Below are positions 17,840-27,228 of a DNA stretch of 64,000 nucleotides, piece by piece. Source of the DNA: Streptomyces sp. Ag109_O5-10. Its GTDB lineage: Bacteria > Actinomycetota > Actinomycetes > Streptomycetales > Streptomycetaceae. The translations under genes and the position numbers were made by a program. The notes beneath the pieces were generated by a model. That model saw nothing but the letters and a program-made list of their open reading frames with translations, was not told the DNA's origin and did no database searches. Where the stretch lies: positions 7,564,001 through 7,628,000 of the forward strand of contig NZ_FNTQ01000001.1 of the NCBI RefSeq assembly GCF_900105755.1. Reading direction: 5' to 3'. How positions within the stretch are numbered: position 1 is the first letter of the stretch; each line of letters starts with the position of its first letter.

Positions 17840-18574
17840 GTGGCGAACAAGAACATTCCCGACTCCGGCTACTCCGACGACGACGGCTCGGCCGACCCCC
17901 GGCTGGCGGCCGCGCTGGCCGCCTGGGCCGCGGACCGCGGCGCCGTCGGACCGGTGCTGGAAGCGCTGAAGGGCGCCCGGCTCCTGGTCCCGGTGGTCGC
18001 CGTCCTCGGCGAGGCCGAAGAGGACGAGAACGGGCTGCGCCGCGACAAGACCAGTGACATGGCCGTCCCCACCCTGAAGGCGGGGCACCGCACCGCGCTG
18101 CCGGCCTTCACCTCCACCGAGGCGCTGGCCCGCTGGGACCCGGCGGCCCGGCCTGTCGCCGTACCCCTGCACCAGGCGCTCCAGGCCGCCGCCCACGAGA
18201 AGGCCGACACGGTGGTGCTCGACCTGTCGGGGCCGGTGCCGTTCGAGCTGAGCGGTGCCGCGCTGCTCGCCCTCGCCGAGGGGCGTACCACCACCGACCC
18301 GCTCGCCGACCCGGCCGTGGTCAGGGCCGTCCGGGCCGCGGTGGCCGCCGAGCCCGCCGTGCTCCGGGCCCACCTCGGGCCCGGGACCGCCGACGGGACA
18401 CTGGCGCTGGTCCTCGACCAGGCCGCGGCGCCGCCCGCCGAGGCCGCCCGGGCCGTCGCCGAGCGGCTCGCCGCCGACGAGACACTGCGGGCCCGCCTGG
18501 TGCGCGGCCTCGACCTGGCACTGCTGCCGGCCGGGACCACGCCTCCGGGCGAGCCCTTGTACGTCAGAGACTGA
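17840..18574 (+). CDS. SseB-family protein
   Basis: 244 aa cytoplasmic protein with the SseB N-terminal domain (ARLLVPVVAVLGE, DMAVPTLKAGHRTALPAFTS, VPLHQALQAA). No catalytic motif is known in this family; related proteins serve as enhancers or chaperone-like factors, and the actinobacterial role is undefined. GTG 17840 lies eight bases after a TAGGGT hexamer (17826-17831), which looks like a -10 box of a leaderless transcript, and there is no SD. Convergent with the DUF1844 gene, eight bases between stops. Confidence 0.85.
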   Translation: MANKNIPDSGYSDDDGSADPRLAAALAAWAADRGAVGPVLEALKGARLLVPVVAVLGEAEEDENGLRRDKTSDMAVPTLKAGHRTALPAFTSTEALARWDPAARPVAVPLHQALQAAAHEKADTVVLDLSGPVPFELSGAALLALAEGRTTTDPLADPAVVRAVRAAVAAEPAVLRAHLGPGTADGTLALVLDQAAAPPAEAARAVAERLAADETLRARLVRGLDLALLPAGTTPPGEPLYVRD

Positions 18575-18581
18575 CCGGGGG

Positions 18582-18959
18582 CTAGCCGTAGACCGGGCCG
18601 GTGTACTTCTCGCCGGGGCCCTGGCCGGGCTCGTCGGGGACGATCGAGGCCTCGCGGAAGGCCAGCTGGAGCGACTTCAGGCCGTCCCGCAGCGGGGCCG
18701 CGTGGAAGGAGCTGATCTCGGTCGTGGACGCGTCGAGCAGTCCGGCGAGGGCGGTGACCAGCTTGCGGGCCTCGTCCAGGTCCTTGTACTTGTCCCCCTC
18801 CTCGGTCAGACCGAGCTTCACGGCCGCGGCGCTCATCAGGTTGACGGCGACCGTCACGATCACCTCGACCGCGGGGACCTCGGCGATGTCGCGGGTCATC
18901 TCGTCGAAGTCGGGCTGCCCGGCGTCGTCACCGGGGCCGGGAAGGGGTGTCTCACTCAT
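18582..18959 (-). CDS. DUF1844 small protein
   Basis: 125 aa, with the DUF1844 core MTRDIAEVPAVEVIVTVAVN and LMSAAAVKLGL, then a helical segment (DLDEARKLVTALAGLLDAS). DUF1844 proteins are commonly encoded beside infC in actinobacteria, as here, where it is divergent from infC across a 400-base region. Function is unknown; no membrane helix or signal is seen. ATG 18959 is preferred; a start nine bases upstream (18968) is in frame. Confidence 0.88.
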   Translation of the reverse strand: MSETPLPGPGDDAGQPDFDEMTRDIAEVPAVEVIVTVAVNLMSAAAVKLGLTEEGDKYKDLDEARKLVTALAGLLDASTTEISSFHAAPLRDGLKSLQLAFREASIVPDEPGQGPGEKYTGPVYG

Positions 18960-19359
18960 GCCCCACACGATAGGCGCAGGGGCGCGGAGGCTCTTACTTA
19001 GCCCCAGGTCGTCTCAATTAGCCCTGTCCCGGCTTTGCTGCTAGCCTGGACTGACGACCGGCCGGACAGGTATGCCTCACCGCTAGCTGAACCGGCCCAC
19101 AAGTGGAGGCTTCGAACTCCCACCTGACTGCCCCACGGGCGGCGGGTCACCGGTCAGGCGGTCGCTTCGCCGTTCACGGCGATGGCGTTCCGTCCGATTC
19201 TGCGCCCCGCGATCCTCGCGGCGGTGTTCCGGTAGTTCGAGGAGCCCCGCCTGTGATCGTCCGGGGCATTTTTTCTGCTTCGGTGCGGTTAGGTCTTACG
19301 GAAACAGACGTTACGCGGTTGCCCGCCAGGCCGCCGTGTGGTGCTACCGAGGAGGATCC
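18960..19359 (+). promoter_or_regulatory. infC leader region
   Basis: Four hundred bases upstream of infC without a gene. The downstream 280 bases look like a structured transcribed leader. Foldable elements include the pair CCTGAC / GTCAGG around 19121-19158 and GTGGAG / CTCCCAC around 19102-19123. It ends in a terminator-like hairpin (19244-19275) about 85 bases before the start. A TAGCCT hexamer near 19041 could be a -10 box. This arrangement fits attenuation control of the IF3/L35/L20 operon; the ligand (L20, IF3 or other) is not shown by the sequence. Confidence 0.55.
19244..19275 (+). terminator. intrinsic terminator/attenuator before infC
   Basis: GCCCCG (19244-19249) pairs with CGGGGC (19262-19267) across a 12-base loop and is followed by A then six T (19269-19274). 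Such a T-tract is rare in this 70 percent-plus GC sequence. It precedes the infC start by 85 bases on the coding strand, so it can stop transcription before the operon is read. Confidence 0.7.
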
Positions 19360-20037
19360 ATCAGCACCGAGCCCCGCATCAACGACCGGATTCGCGTTCC
19401 CGAGGTGCGACTTGTCGGTCCCAGCGGCGAGCAGGTCGGGATTGTCCCGCTTGCCAAGGCGCTGGAGCTTGCGCAGGAGTACGACCTGGACCTGGTCGAG
19501 GTCGCGGCGAACGCCCGTCCGCCCGTGTGCAAGCTCATGGACTACGGGAAGTTCAAGTACGAGTCGGCCATGAAGGCCCGTGAGGCGCGCAAGAACCAGG
19601 CGCACACGGTCATCAAGGAAATGAAGCTCCGGCCGAAGATCGACCCGCACGACTATGACACCAAGAAGGGTCACGTCGTCCGGTTCCTCAAGCAGGGCGA
19701 CAAGGTCAAGATCACGATCATGTTCCGTGGTCGCGAGCAGTCCCGGCCCGAGCTGGGCTACCGACTGCTGCAGCGGCTCGCGGAGGACGTCCAGGACCTC
19801 GGTTTCGTGGAGTCGAACCCGAAGCAGGACGGCCGAAACATGATCATGGTTCTCGGTCCGCACAAGAAGAAGACCGAGGCGATGGCCGAGGCCCGTCAGG
19901 CGCAGGAGGCCCGCAAGGCGGATGCGAAGGCCAACCCCGGCCGCTCGCAGAACGCCGCCGAGGTCGACGCTGCCGAGGTCGACGCCGCCGAGGTAGACGC
20001 GGCCGAGGCGCCTGCCGAGGAGCCCGCCGAGGCGTGA
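19360..20037 (+). CDS. infC: translation initiation factor IF-3, apparent ATC start
   Basis: 225 aa IF3, which binds the 30S subunit and proofreads the start codon and initiator tRNA. Seen: N-domain RINDRIRVPEVRLVGPSGEQ, LVEVAANARPPVCKLMDYGK, the linker Lys/Arg stretch, then C-domain KEMKLRPKID, HDYDTKKGHVVRFLKQGDKV, KITIMFRGRE. The C-terminal tail has three repeats of AAEVD-type Asp/Glu-rich sequence. No ATG/GTG fits the conserved N-terminus; GAGGAGGATCC is followed by ATC 19360 (ISTEPRIND). E. coli infC starts with AUU and autoregulates through it, so a rare AUC start is likely. GTG 19336 would add eight residues. Confidence 0.95.
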   Translation: MSTEPRINDRIRVPEVRLVGPSGEQVGIVPLAKALELAQEYDLDLVEVAANARPPVCKLMDYGKFKYESAMKAREARKNQAHTVIKEMKLRPKIDPHDYDTKKGHVVRFLKQGDKVKITIMFRGREQSRPELGYRLLQRLAEDVQDLGFVESNPKQDGRNMIMVLGPHKKKTEAMAEARQAQEARKADAKANPGRSQNAAEVDAAEVDAAEVDAAEAPAEEPAEA

Positions 20038-20172
20038 TCCCGGGGTCAACGCCCCAGGTCACAGCACCAGGGGCGCGAGTCCCAGGATGTAACCGATACA
20101 AGAGCGACGTTCTATCGTGCCCGGTTTCACGACCGGGCACCGGAACGCCACCAACGAGGAGATAACGGCGCT

Positions 20173-20367
20173 ATGCCGAAGAACAAGACGCACAGCGGTG
20201 CCAGCAAGCGCTTCAAGGTCACCGGCTCCGGCAAGGTCCTGCGTGAGCGCGCCGGCAAGCGCCACCTGCTCGAGCACAAGTCGTCCCGTGTGACGCGTCG
20301 CCTCACCGGCAACGCCGAGATGGCCCCGGGTGACACCGCGAAGATCAAGAAGCTTCTCGGCAAGTGA
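20173..20367 (+). CDS. rpmI: 50S ribosomal protein L35
   Basis: 64 aa, very basic, with the L35 signature PKNKTHSGASKRFKVTGSGK, RHLLEHKSS and AKIKKLLGK. A structural protein of the large ribosomal subunit. It lies between infC and rplT on the same strand in the universal order. GAGGAG lies about 12 bases upstream of ATG 20173. Confidence 0.98.
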   Translation: MPKNKTHSGASKRFKVTGSGKVLRERAGKRHLLEHKSSRVTRRLTGNAEMAPGDTAKIKKLLGK

Positions 20368-20468
20368 CACGCGGGCGCCGGCCGGCGCCCATGAGTCAGC
20401 AGTACCGGGACCCAGTCGTTTCCGGGCCGCGTGAGTCCAACCGCGGCCCCGCTACAAGGAGTTAACAA

Positions 20469-20852
20469 GTGGCACGCGTCAAGCGGGCAGTCAACGCCCA
20501 CAAGAAGCGCCGGGCGATCCTCGAGCAGGCCTCCGGCTACCGCGGTCAGCGTTCGCGCCTCTACCGCAAGGCCAAGGAGCAGGTCACCCACTCGCTGGTC
20601 TACAACTACAACGACCGCAAGAAGCGCAAGGGCGACTTCCGTCAGCTGTGGATCCAGCGCATCAACGCCGCTGCCCGCGCCAACGGCATCACCTACAACC
20701 GCTTCATCCAGGGTCTGAAGGCCGCGAACGTCGAGGTCGACCGCAAGATCCTGGCGGAGCTGGCCGTCAACGACGCCAACGCGTTCGCGGCGCTCGTCGA
20801 GGTGGCCCAGAAGGCGCTGCCGTCGGATGTCAACGCCCCCAAGGCGGCGTGA
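20469..20852 (+). CDS. rplT: 50S ribosomal protein L20
   Basis: 127 aa, N-terminus ARVKRAVNAHKKRRAILEQA and the helical RNA-binding part QRSRLYRKAKEQVTHSLVYN; the C-terminal domain includes YNRFIQGLKAANVEVDRKIL. L20 binds 23S rRNA early in assembly and in many bacteria represses its own operon through the leader. Start GTG 20469 follows AAGGAG at good spacing. The operon ends in a strong hairpin at 20883. Confidence 0.98.
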   Translation: MARVKRAVNAHKKRRAILEQASGYRGQRSRLYRKAKEQVTHSLVYNYNDRKKRKGDFRQLWIQRINAAARANGITYNRFIQGLKAANVEVDRKILAELAVNDANAFAALVEVAQKALPSDVNAPKAA

Positions 20853-20882
20853 CGCTGCGCTGGCTTCGGCCGACGTGACTTG

Positions 20883-20914
20883 AGGACCCGCAGGCTTGAG
20901 GGCTTGCGGGTCCT
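20883..20914 (+). terminator. hairpin terminator after rplT
   Basis: AGGACCCGCA (20883-20892) pairs perfectly with TGCGGGTCCT (20905-20914) over a 12-base loop, 31 bases after the rplT stop. A short pyrimidine-rich stretch follows without a long T-tract, as is usual in Streptomyces. Confidence 0.8.
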
Positions 20915-20942
20915 GCTGTTGCCGCCCCGCCGTGTTCGGTCG

Positions 20943-21030
20943 CGGGCCGGTGGGGGCCGGTCGCGCAGTTCCTCCCCCAGCCTTCGGCCGGGGGGTACCC
21001 ACAGCGCCCCTTACGGGGCGCTGCCCAGCC
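20943..21030 (+). repeat. long form of dispersed GC-rich repeat
   Basis: Carries GGTCGCGCAGTTCCTCCCCC, then the snap-back AGCCTTCGGCC and the hairpin AGCGCCCC-TTAC-GGGGCGCT at 21003-21022. Nearly identical to the copy at 37341-37433. Confidence 0.8.
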
Positions 21031-21070
21031 GTCTCACAAAGCCGCGGGCAGTCGTGCCGCTGGGGCGGCA

Positions 21071-21184
21071 CGGGTGGGCGCAGCGGCACCCCGCCGACGC
21101 GGGCATGTGAAACCGTCGGCCCGGCGTCGGGTGGGCGCAGCGGCACCCCGCCGACGCGGGCATGTGAAACCGTCGGCCCGGCGG
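21071..21184. repeat. 57-bp tandem duplication with internal hairpin
   Basis: Two adjacent copies of a 57-base unit (21071-21127 and 21128-21184), identical over at least the first 56 bases. Each carries GCCGAC ... GTCGGC, which can pair, and GGGCATGTGAAACC in the loop. It lies just before the TrmH-family gene and directly after a dispersed repeat, so the 370-base gap is mostly repeat DNA. Confidence 0.8.
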
Positions 21185-21222
21185 TACGAAAGCTACTGAT
21201 CTCTCCGAAGGTGAACGACAAG

Positions 21223-22077
<855 letters not shown>

Positions 22078-22131
22078 TAGGGTGACCAGCTCGGGGGCCT
22101 GCTGCGCCGTCTGAGAGGTGGAGTACGGGGT

Positions 22132-23268
22132 ATGAGTGTCGGCACCAGCAACGCGCCGGGGGGCCGCGGCACCGGACGCGTACCCGCACCCCGGCACGGC
22201 GACCTCACCGGGCTCGGCATCGACCCCGACGAGCTGCCCGACGGCCTGGTGGTCGCCGACGAACACGGTCTCGTCGTCTGCTTCAACGCCGCCGCCGCCC
22301 GCATCACCGCCACCGCCCCCGCAGACGCCCTCGGGCGGCGCCTGGAGAAGGCCCTCCCCTTAGAGGACCTGGAGGGGCGGCGCTGGTGGCAGCTCACTGA
22401 TCCGTACGGCGGTCTCGCCATCCGGGTCGGCCAGCCCGAGCGCAACCTGCTGCTGCCCGGCGGCCGGGAGGTGCTGGTGTCGGCCCGCTACGTGCGGGCC
22501 GAGCCCACCGGGCCCGTCCGGCGCGTCGTCGTGTCGCTGCGGGACACCGAGGCCCGGCGCCGTACCGAACGCAGTCACGCCGAGCTGATCGCCACCGTCG
22601 CGCACGAGCTGCGGTCGCCCCTCACCTCCGTCAAGGGGTTCACGGCCACCCTGCTCGCCAAGTGGGAACGGTTCACCGACGACCAGAAACGGCTGATGCT
22701 GGAGACGGTCGACGCCGACGCCGACCGGGTCACCCGGCTCATCGCCGAGCTGCTGGACATCTCCAGGATCGACAGCGGGCGGCTGGAAGTGCGCCGGCAG
22801 CCCGTCGACATCGGCGCGGCCGTCGGACGGCACATCCAGGCCTACGTCGCCGCCGGCCAGCCCGCCGACCGCTTCCTGCTCCGGGTCGAGCAGCCGCTGC
22901 CCGGGCTGTGGGCCGACCCCGACAAGATCGACCAGGTCCTCAGCAACCTCATCGAAAATGCCGTGCGGCACGGCGAGGGAACCGTCACCATTGACATCAC
23001 GGCCACGGCGTCCCCGCGCGAAGGCGAGGAAGCCGGCACGTCGGTCACGGTGAGCGACGAGGGGCCCGGCATCCCGGAGGAGTCCATGAACCGCGTCTTC
23101 ACCCGCTTCTGGCGGGGCAGCAAGCGCGGCGGCACCGGCCTCGGGCTGTACATCGTCAAGGGCATCGTCGAGGCCCACGGCGGCACCATCACCGTCGGAC
23201 GTGCCCCCGGCGGCGGCGCCGAGTTCCGATTTACGTTGCCCGTGAGCACGCCGGCGTATCTCGCCTGA
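22132..23268 (+). CDS. cytoplasmic PAS histidine kinase
   Basis: 378 aa without membrane segments. PAS-like sensor at about residues 30-140 (GLVVADEHGLVVCFNAAAAR), HisKA with phospho-acceptor His158 (IATVAHELRSPLTSVKGF), and HATPase with N-box VLSNLIENAVRHGEG, G-boxes DEGPGIPEE and GTGLGLYIVKG. No response regulator adjoins it, so it is an orphan. ATG 22132. It precedes pheS in the same direction by 126 bases, as in other Streptomyces. Signal and partner unknown. Confidence 0.93.
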   Translation: MSVGTSNAPGGRGTGRVPAPRHGDLTGLGIDPDELPDGLVVADEHGLVVCFNAAAARITATAPADALGRRLEKALPLEDLEGRRWWQLTDPYGGLAIRVGQPERNLLLPGGREVLVSARYVRAEPTGPVRRVVVSLRDTEARRRTERSHAELIATVAHELRSPLTSVKGFTATLLAKWERFTDDQKRLMLETVDADADRVTRLIAELLDISRIDSGRLEVRRQPVDIGAAVGRHIQAYVAAGQPADRFLLRVEQPLPGLWADPDKIDQVLSNLIENAVRHGEGTVTIDITATASPREGEEAGTSVTVSDEGPGIPEESMNRVFTRFWRGSKRGGTGLGLYIVKGIVEAHGGTITVGRAPGGGAEFRFTLPVSTPAYLA

Positions 23269-23394
23269 CGGCCCACGGGCTCTTCGAATACCTCCACCCC
23301 GTTAGACTCGGCCTTTGGCACCTTTGTGTCCTTCTCACGGCCCACCAACGGTCTCGGGGACCCACCGCCAGCCAAATCGGAAGCACGGGAAGAG

Positions 23395-24516
23395 ATGTCG
23401 GCACCGAATAAGTCGTACGACCCTGTAGAGGTCGAGGCCTTGAAACCGGAAGAGATCGAGCGCATGCGGGACGAGGCGCTCGCCGCCTTCGCCGCCGCGG
23501 ACTCCCTCGACGCGCTCCAGGAGGCCAAGGTCGCCCACACCGGCGGCACCTCCCCGCTGGCCCTCGCCAACCGCGAGATCGGCGCCCTGCCCCCGCACGC
23601 CAAGGCCGCCGCCGGAAAGCTGGTCGGCCAGGCCCGCGGTGCGGTGAACAAGGCCCTCGCCGGCCGTCAGGAGGAGCTGGAGGCCGAGCGTGACGCCCGG
23701 GTGCTGGTCGAGGAGGCGGTGGACGTCACACTGCCGTACGACCGCGTCCCGGCCGGCGCCCGCCACCCGCTGACCACCCTGTCCGACCGCATCGAGGACA
23801 TCTTCGTGGCCATGGGCTACGAGGTCGCCGAGGGCCCGCAGGTCGAGGCCGAGTGGTTCAACTTCGACGCTCTCAACATCGGCCCGGACCACCCGGCCCG
23901 CGGCGAGGCGGACACCTTCTTCGTGCAGGGTCCCGAGGGCGGCACGGAGTCCGGTGTCGTACTGCGCACCCACACCTCCCCGGTCCAGATCCGTTCCCTG
24001 CTCGACCGCGAGCTGCCGGTGTACGTGATCTGCCCGGGCCGCGTGTACCGCACCGACGAGCTGGACGCCACGCACACCCCGGTCTTCCACCAGGTCGAGC
24101 TGCTCGCGGTGGACGAGGGCCTGACCATGTCGGACCTCAAGGGCACCCTGGACCACATGGTCCAGTCGCTGTTCGGCGAGGGCATGAAGACCCGGCTGCG
24201 GCCGAACTTCTTCCCCTTCACCGAGCCGTCCGCCGAGATGGACATGCTCTGCTACGTCTGCAAGGGCGAGTCCGTCGGCAACCCCGACCGCCCCTGCCGT
24301 ACCTGCTCCTCCGAGGGCTGGATCGAGCTGGGCGGCTGCGGCATGGTCAACCCGCGGGTGCTCACCGCCTGCGGCGTCGACCCGGAGAAGTACAGCGGCT
24401 TCGCCTTCGGGTTCGGCATCGAGCGGATGCTGATGTTCCGCCACAACGTCGAGGACATGCGAGACATGGTCGAGGGTGACGTCCGGTTCACCCGGCCGTT
24501 CGGGATGGAGATCTGA
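23395..24516 (+). CDS. pheS: phenylalanyl-tRNA synthetase alpha subunit
   Basis: 373 aa catalytic subunit of the alpha2-beta2 class II enzyme that charges tRNA-Phe. N-terminal coiled coil (about 1-100), then the catalytic core with motif 1 HPLTTLSDRIEDIF, motif 2 FHQVELLAVDEG, RPNFFPFTEPSAE and motif 3 FGFGIERMLM. A CYVCKG ... CRTC insertion typical of actinobacteria could bind metal. ATG 23395 begins the conserved part. Its stop overlaps the pheT start by one base (TGATG). Confidence 0.98.
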   Translation: MSAPNKSYDPVEVEALKPEEIERMRDEALAAFAAADSLDALQEAKVAHTGGTSPLALANREIGALPPHAKAAAGKLVGQARGAVNKALAGRQEELEAERDARVLVEEAVDVTLPYDRVPAGARHPLTTLSDRIEDIFVAMGYEVAEGPQVEAEWFNFDALNIGPDHPARGEADTFFVQGPEGGTESGVVLRTHTSPVQIRSLLDRELPVYVICPGRVYRTDELDATHTPVFHQVELLAVDEGLTMSDLKGTLDHMVQSLFGEGMKTRLRPNFFPFTEPSAEMDMLCYVCKGESVGNPDRPCRTCSSEGWIELGGCGMVNPRVLTACGVDPEKYSGFAFGFGIERMLMFRHNVEDMRDMVEGDVRFTRPFGMEI

Positions 24517-27032
24517 TGCGGGTCCCGCTTTCCTGGCTGCGGGAGTACGTCGACCTGCCGGCCACCGAGACCGGCCGCGACGTGCAGGCCAAGCTCATTT
24601 CGGCCGGTCTCGAGGTCGAGACCGTCGAGCAGCTCGGCGACGGCCTCAAGGGCCCCCTGGTGGTCGGCCGGGTGCTGACCATCGAGGAGCTGGAGGGCTT
24701 CAAGAAGCCGATCCGCTTCTGCACCGTCGACGTCGGCACCGCCAACGGCACCGGCGAGCCCCAGGAGATCGTCTGCGGCGCCCGCAACTTCGCCGTCGGC
24801 GACAAGGTCGTGGTCGTGCTCCCGGGCGCGGTGCTCCCCGGCGACTTCGCCATCGCCGCCCGCAAGACGTACGGCAGGACCTCCCACGGCATGATCTGCT
24901 CCAGCGGCGAGCTGGGCATGGGCGACGACGGCAGCCACGGCATCATCGTGCTGCCGCCGGAGACCGAGGTCGGCAAGGACGCCATCGAGCTCCTGGAGCT
25001 GGTCGACGAGGTCCTGGACATCGCCGTCACCGCCAACCGCGGCGACTGCCTGTCCATCCGCGGCGTGGCCCGCGAGACCGCCATCGCCTACGGCCTGCCG
25101 CTGCGCGACCCGGCCCTGATCGACGTGCCCGGCCCGAACGCCTTCGGCTACCCGGTCCAGGTCTCCGACCCGCTCGGCTGCGACCGCTTCACCGCGCGCA
25201 CCGTCACCGGCCTGAGCCCCGAGGCCCGCTCCCCGATCTGGCTCCAGCGCCGCCTGCAGAAGGTCGGCATGCGCCCGATCTCCCTCGCCGTCGACGTCAC
25301 CAACTACGTGATGATGGAGCTCGGCCAGCCGCTGCACGCCTACGACCGCACGCTGGTCCAGGGCACCATCGGCGTCCGCCGGGCGGCCGAGGGCGAGAAG
25401 ATCGTCACCCTCGACGGCGTCGAACGGCAGCTGCACGCCGAGGACCTGGTCATCACCGACGACCGCGGCCCGATCGGCCTCGCGGGCGTCATGGGCGGCG
25501 CCAACACCGAGATCGCCGACCACGCCGACGTGGAGAACGCCACGACCGACGTGGTCATCGAGGCGGCCCACTTCGACGCCGTCGCCATCGCGCGCACCGC
25601 CCGCCGGCACAAGCTCTCCTCCGAGGCCTCCCGCCGCTTCGAGCGCGGTGTCGACCCGCAGGCCGCGGCCGCCGCCGCGCAGCGCACGGTCGACCTGCTG
25701 GTGCTGCTCGCCGGCGGCACCGCCGAGGCCGGCGTCACCGAGGTCATCACGCCGTCCGCGCCGCACACCATCACGGTCGCGGCGGACCACCCGGACAAGG
25801 TCGCGGGTGTCGAATACGGCCGCGAGACCGTCGTCCGCCGCCTCCAGGAGGTCGGCTGTGACGTCTACGGGCAGGACGAGTTGCTCGTCACCGTCCCGTC
25901 GTGGCGGCCCGACCTGCTCGAACAGAACGACCTGGCCGAAGAGGTCATCCGCCTGGAGGGCTACGAGAACCTGCCCTCCACGCTGCCCAAGCCGCCGTCC
26001 GGCCGGGGCCTGACCCACCGGCAGCGGCTGCACCGCCGGGTGGGCCGCGCGCTCGCCGGGGCCGGCTACGTCGAGGCGCCGAACTACCCGTTCGTCAGCG
26101 AGCAGGTCTTCGACCAGCTGGGCCTGGCCGCCGACGACCCGGCTCGCCGCGTCGTCCGGCTGACCAACCCGCTCAACGACGAGGAGCCCGCGCTCCGCAC
26201 CTCGCTGCTGCCGGGCCTGCTCGGTGCGCTCCGGCGCAACGACGGGCGCGGTGCGCACGACCTGGCGCTGTTCGAGACCGGCCTGGTCTTCCTGCCGCGC
26301 GCGGAGCAGGGCGTCGCCGGTCACCTGCCGGTCGACCGCCGCCCGACCGACGCGGAACTCGCCGCGCTCGACGCCGTGCTGCCCGAGCAGCCGCGCCACG
26401 TCGCCGTCGTCCTCGCGGGCGCCCGCGAGCAGGCCGGCTGGTGGGGCAAGGGCCGTCCGGCCGACTGGGCCGACGCGGTCGAGGCGGGGCGCACGGTCGC
26501 GCGGGAGGCCGGGGCCGAGCTGGTCGTGCGGTCCGGGCAGTACGGGCCGTGGCACCCAGGCCGGTGCGCCGAGCTGGTCGTCGTCGCCGACGACGGCGCG
26601 GAGCGGATCGTGGGCCACGCCGGTGAGCTGCACCCGCGCGTCGTCAAGGCGCTCGGGCTGCCCGCGCGCACCAGCGCGATGGAGCTGAACCTCGACGCGC
26701 TGGAGCAGGTGGGCGACGGTACGCCGCAGGCGCCGAGCATCTCCACCTTCCCGGTGGCCACGCAGGATGTCGCCCTCGTGGTCGACAAGACGGTGCCGGC
26801 GGCGGAGGTCGAGGCGGCGCTGCGCGAGGGTGCGGGTGACCTCCTGGAGGCCATTCGGCTGTTCGACGTGTATGTCAACGACGAGCAGCTCGGCGACGGG
26901 AAGAAGTCGCTGGCGTATGCGCTCAGGTTCCGTGCCGGGGACCGGACACTGACGGTCGATGAGGCGTCGGCGGCTCGTGATGCCGCGGTCGCCCTTGCCG
27001 GGGGGCGCACGGGGGCGGTGCTGCGCGGCTAG
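24516..27032 (+). CDS. pheT: phenylalanyl-tRNA synthetase beta subunit
   Basis: 838 aa. Domains in order: N-terminal region, EMAP-type tRNA-binding domain at about 40-150 (CTVDVGTANG, VCGARNFAVGDKV), B3/B4 editing domain (LPLRDPALIDV ... YVMMELGQPLHAYD) for hydrolysis of mischarged Tyr-tRNA, B5 domain, catalytic-like core, and the C-terminal ferredoxin-fold anticodon-binding domain (ISTFPVATQDVALVVDKTVP). Overlaps pheS by one base, so the subunits are translationally coupled. Length is normal. Confidence 0.98.
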   Translation: MRVPLSWLREYVDLPATETGRDVQAKLISAGLEVETVEQLGDGLKGPLVVGRVLTIEELEGFKKPIRFCTVDVGTANGTGEPQEIVCGARNFAVGDKVVVVLPGAVLPGDFAIAARKTYGRTSHGMICSSGELGMGDDGSHGIIVLPPETEVGKDAIELLELVDEVLDIAVTANRGDCLSIRGVARETAIAYGLPLRDPALIDVPGPNAFGYPVQVSDPLGCDRFTARTVTGLSPEARSPIWLQRRLQKVGMRPISLAVDVTNYVMMELGQPLHAYDRTLVQGTIGVRRAAEGEKIVTLDGVERQLHAEDLVITDDRGPIGLAGVMGGANTEIADHADVENATTDVVIEAAHFDAVAIARTARRHKLSSEASRRFERGVDPQAAAAAAQRTVDLLVLLAGGTAEAGVTEVITPSAPHTITVAADHPDKVAGVEYGRETVVRRLQEVGCDVYGQDELLVTVPSWRPDLLEQNDLAEEVIRLEGYENLPSTLPKPPSGRGLTHRQRLHRRVGRALAGAGYVEAPNYPFVSEQVFDQLGLAADDPARRVVRLTNPLNDEEPALRTSLLPGLLGALRRNDGRGAHDLALFETGLVFLPRAEQGVAGHLPVDRRPTDAELAALDAVLPEQPRHVAVVLAGAREQAGWWGKGRPADWADAVEAGRTVAREAGAELVVRSGQYGPWHPGRCAELVVVADDGAERIVGHAGELHPRVVKALGLPARTSAMELNLDALEQVGDGTPQAPSISTFPVATQDVALVVDKTVPAAEVEAALREGAGDLLEAIRLFDVYVNDEQLGDGKKSLAYALRFRAGDRTLTVDEASAARDAAVALAGGRTGAVLRG

Positions 27033-27163
27033 TCGCCGTGGGCGCGTCCCCGTCCGGCGCTTGCACGTACTGCCACCTGCATAAATGCGGGTGTCCTGTG
27101 GGTGGTCACTCATTTGGGTGAGATCCATCCGGGACATGGCCCAGTCGGGGCATGCCGTCGACA

Positions 27164-27201
27164 GAATCGGACCGGCCTTTCGGGGTCGGTCCGTCTGTTC
27201 T
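27164..27201 (+). terminator. hairpin between pheT and the phosphatase gene
   Basis: GGACCG (27169-27174) pairs with CGGTCC (27187-27192); flanking CAGAA and TTCTG can extend the stem imperfectly. Lies 135 bases after pheT and about 30 bases before the next start, so it could end the pheST transcript or act in the leader of the phosphatase gene. Confidence 0.5.
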
Positions 27202-27228
27202 GTCAGGGCCTATATGGGGGCCATCGGC

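Noticed and set aside
24252..27137. 961-aa minus-strand open frame across pheT
   Set aside because: Antisense shadow of pheT created by high third-position GC; no domains, and the plus-strand gene is certain.
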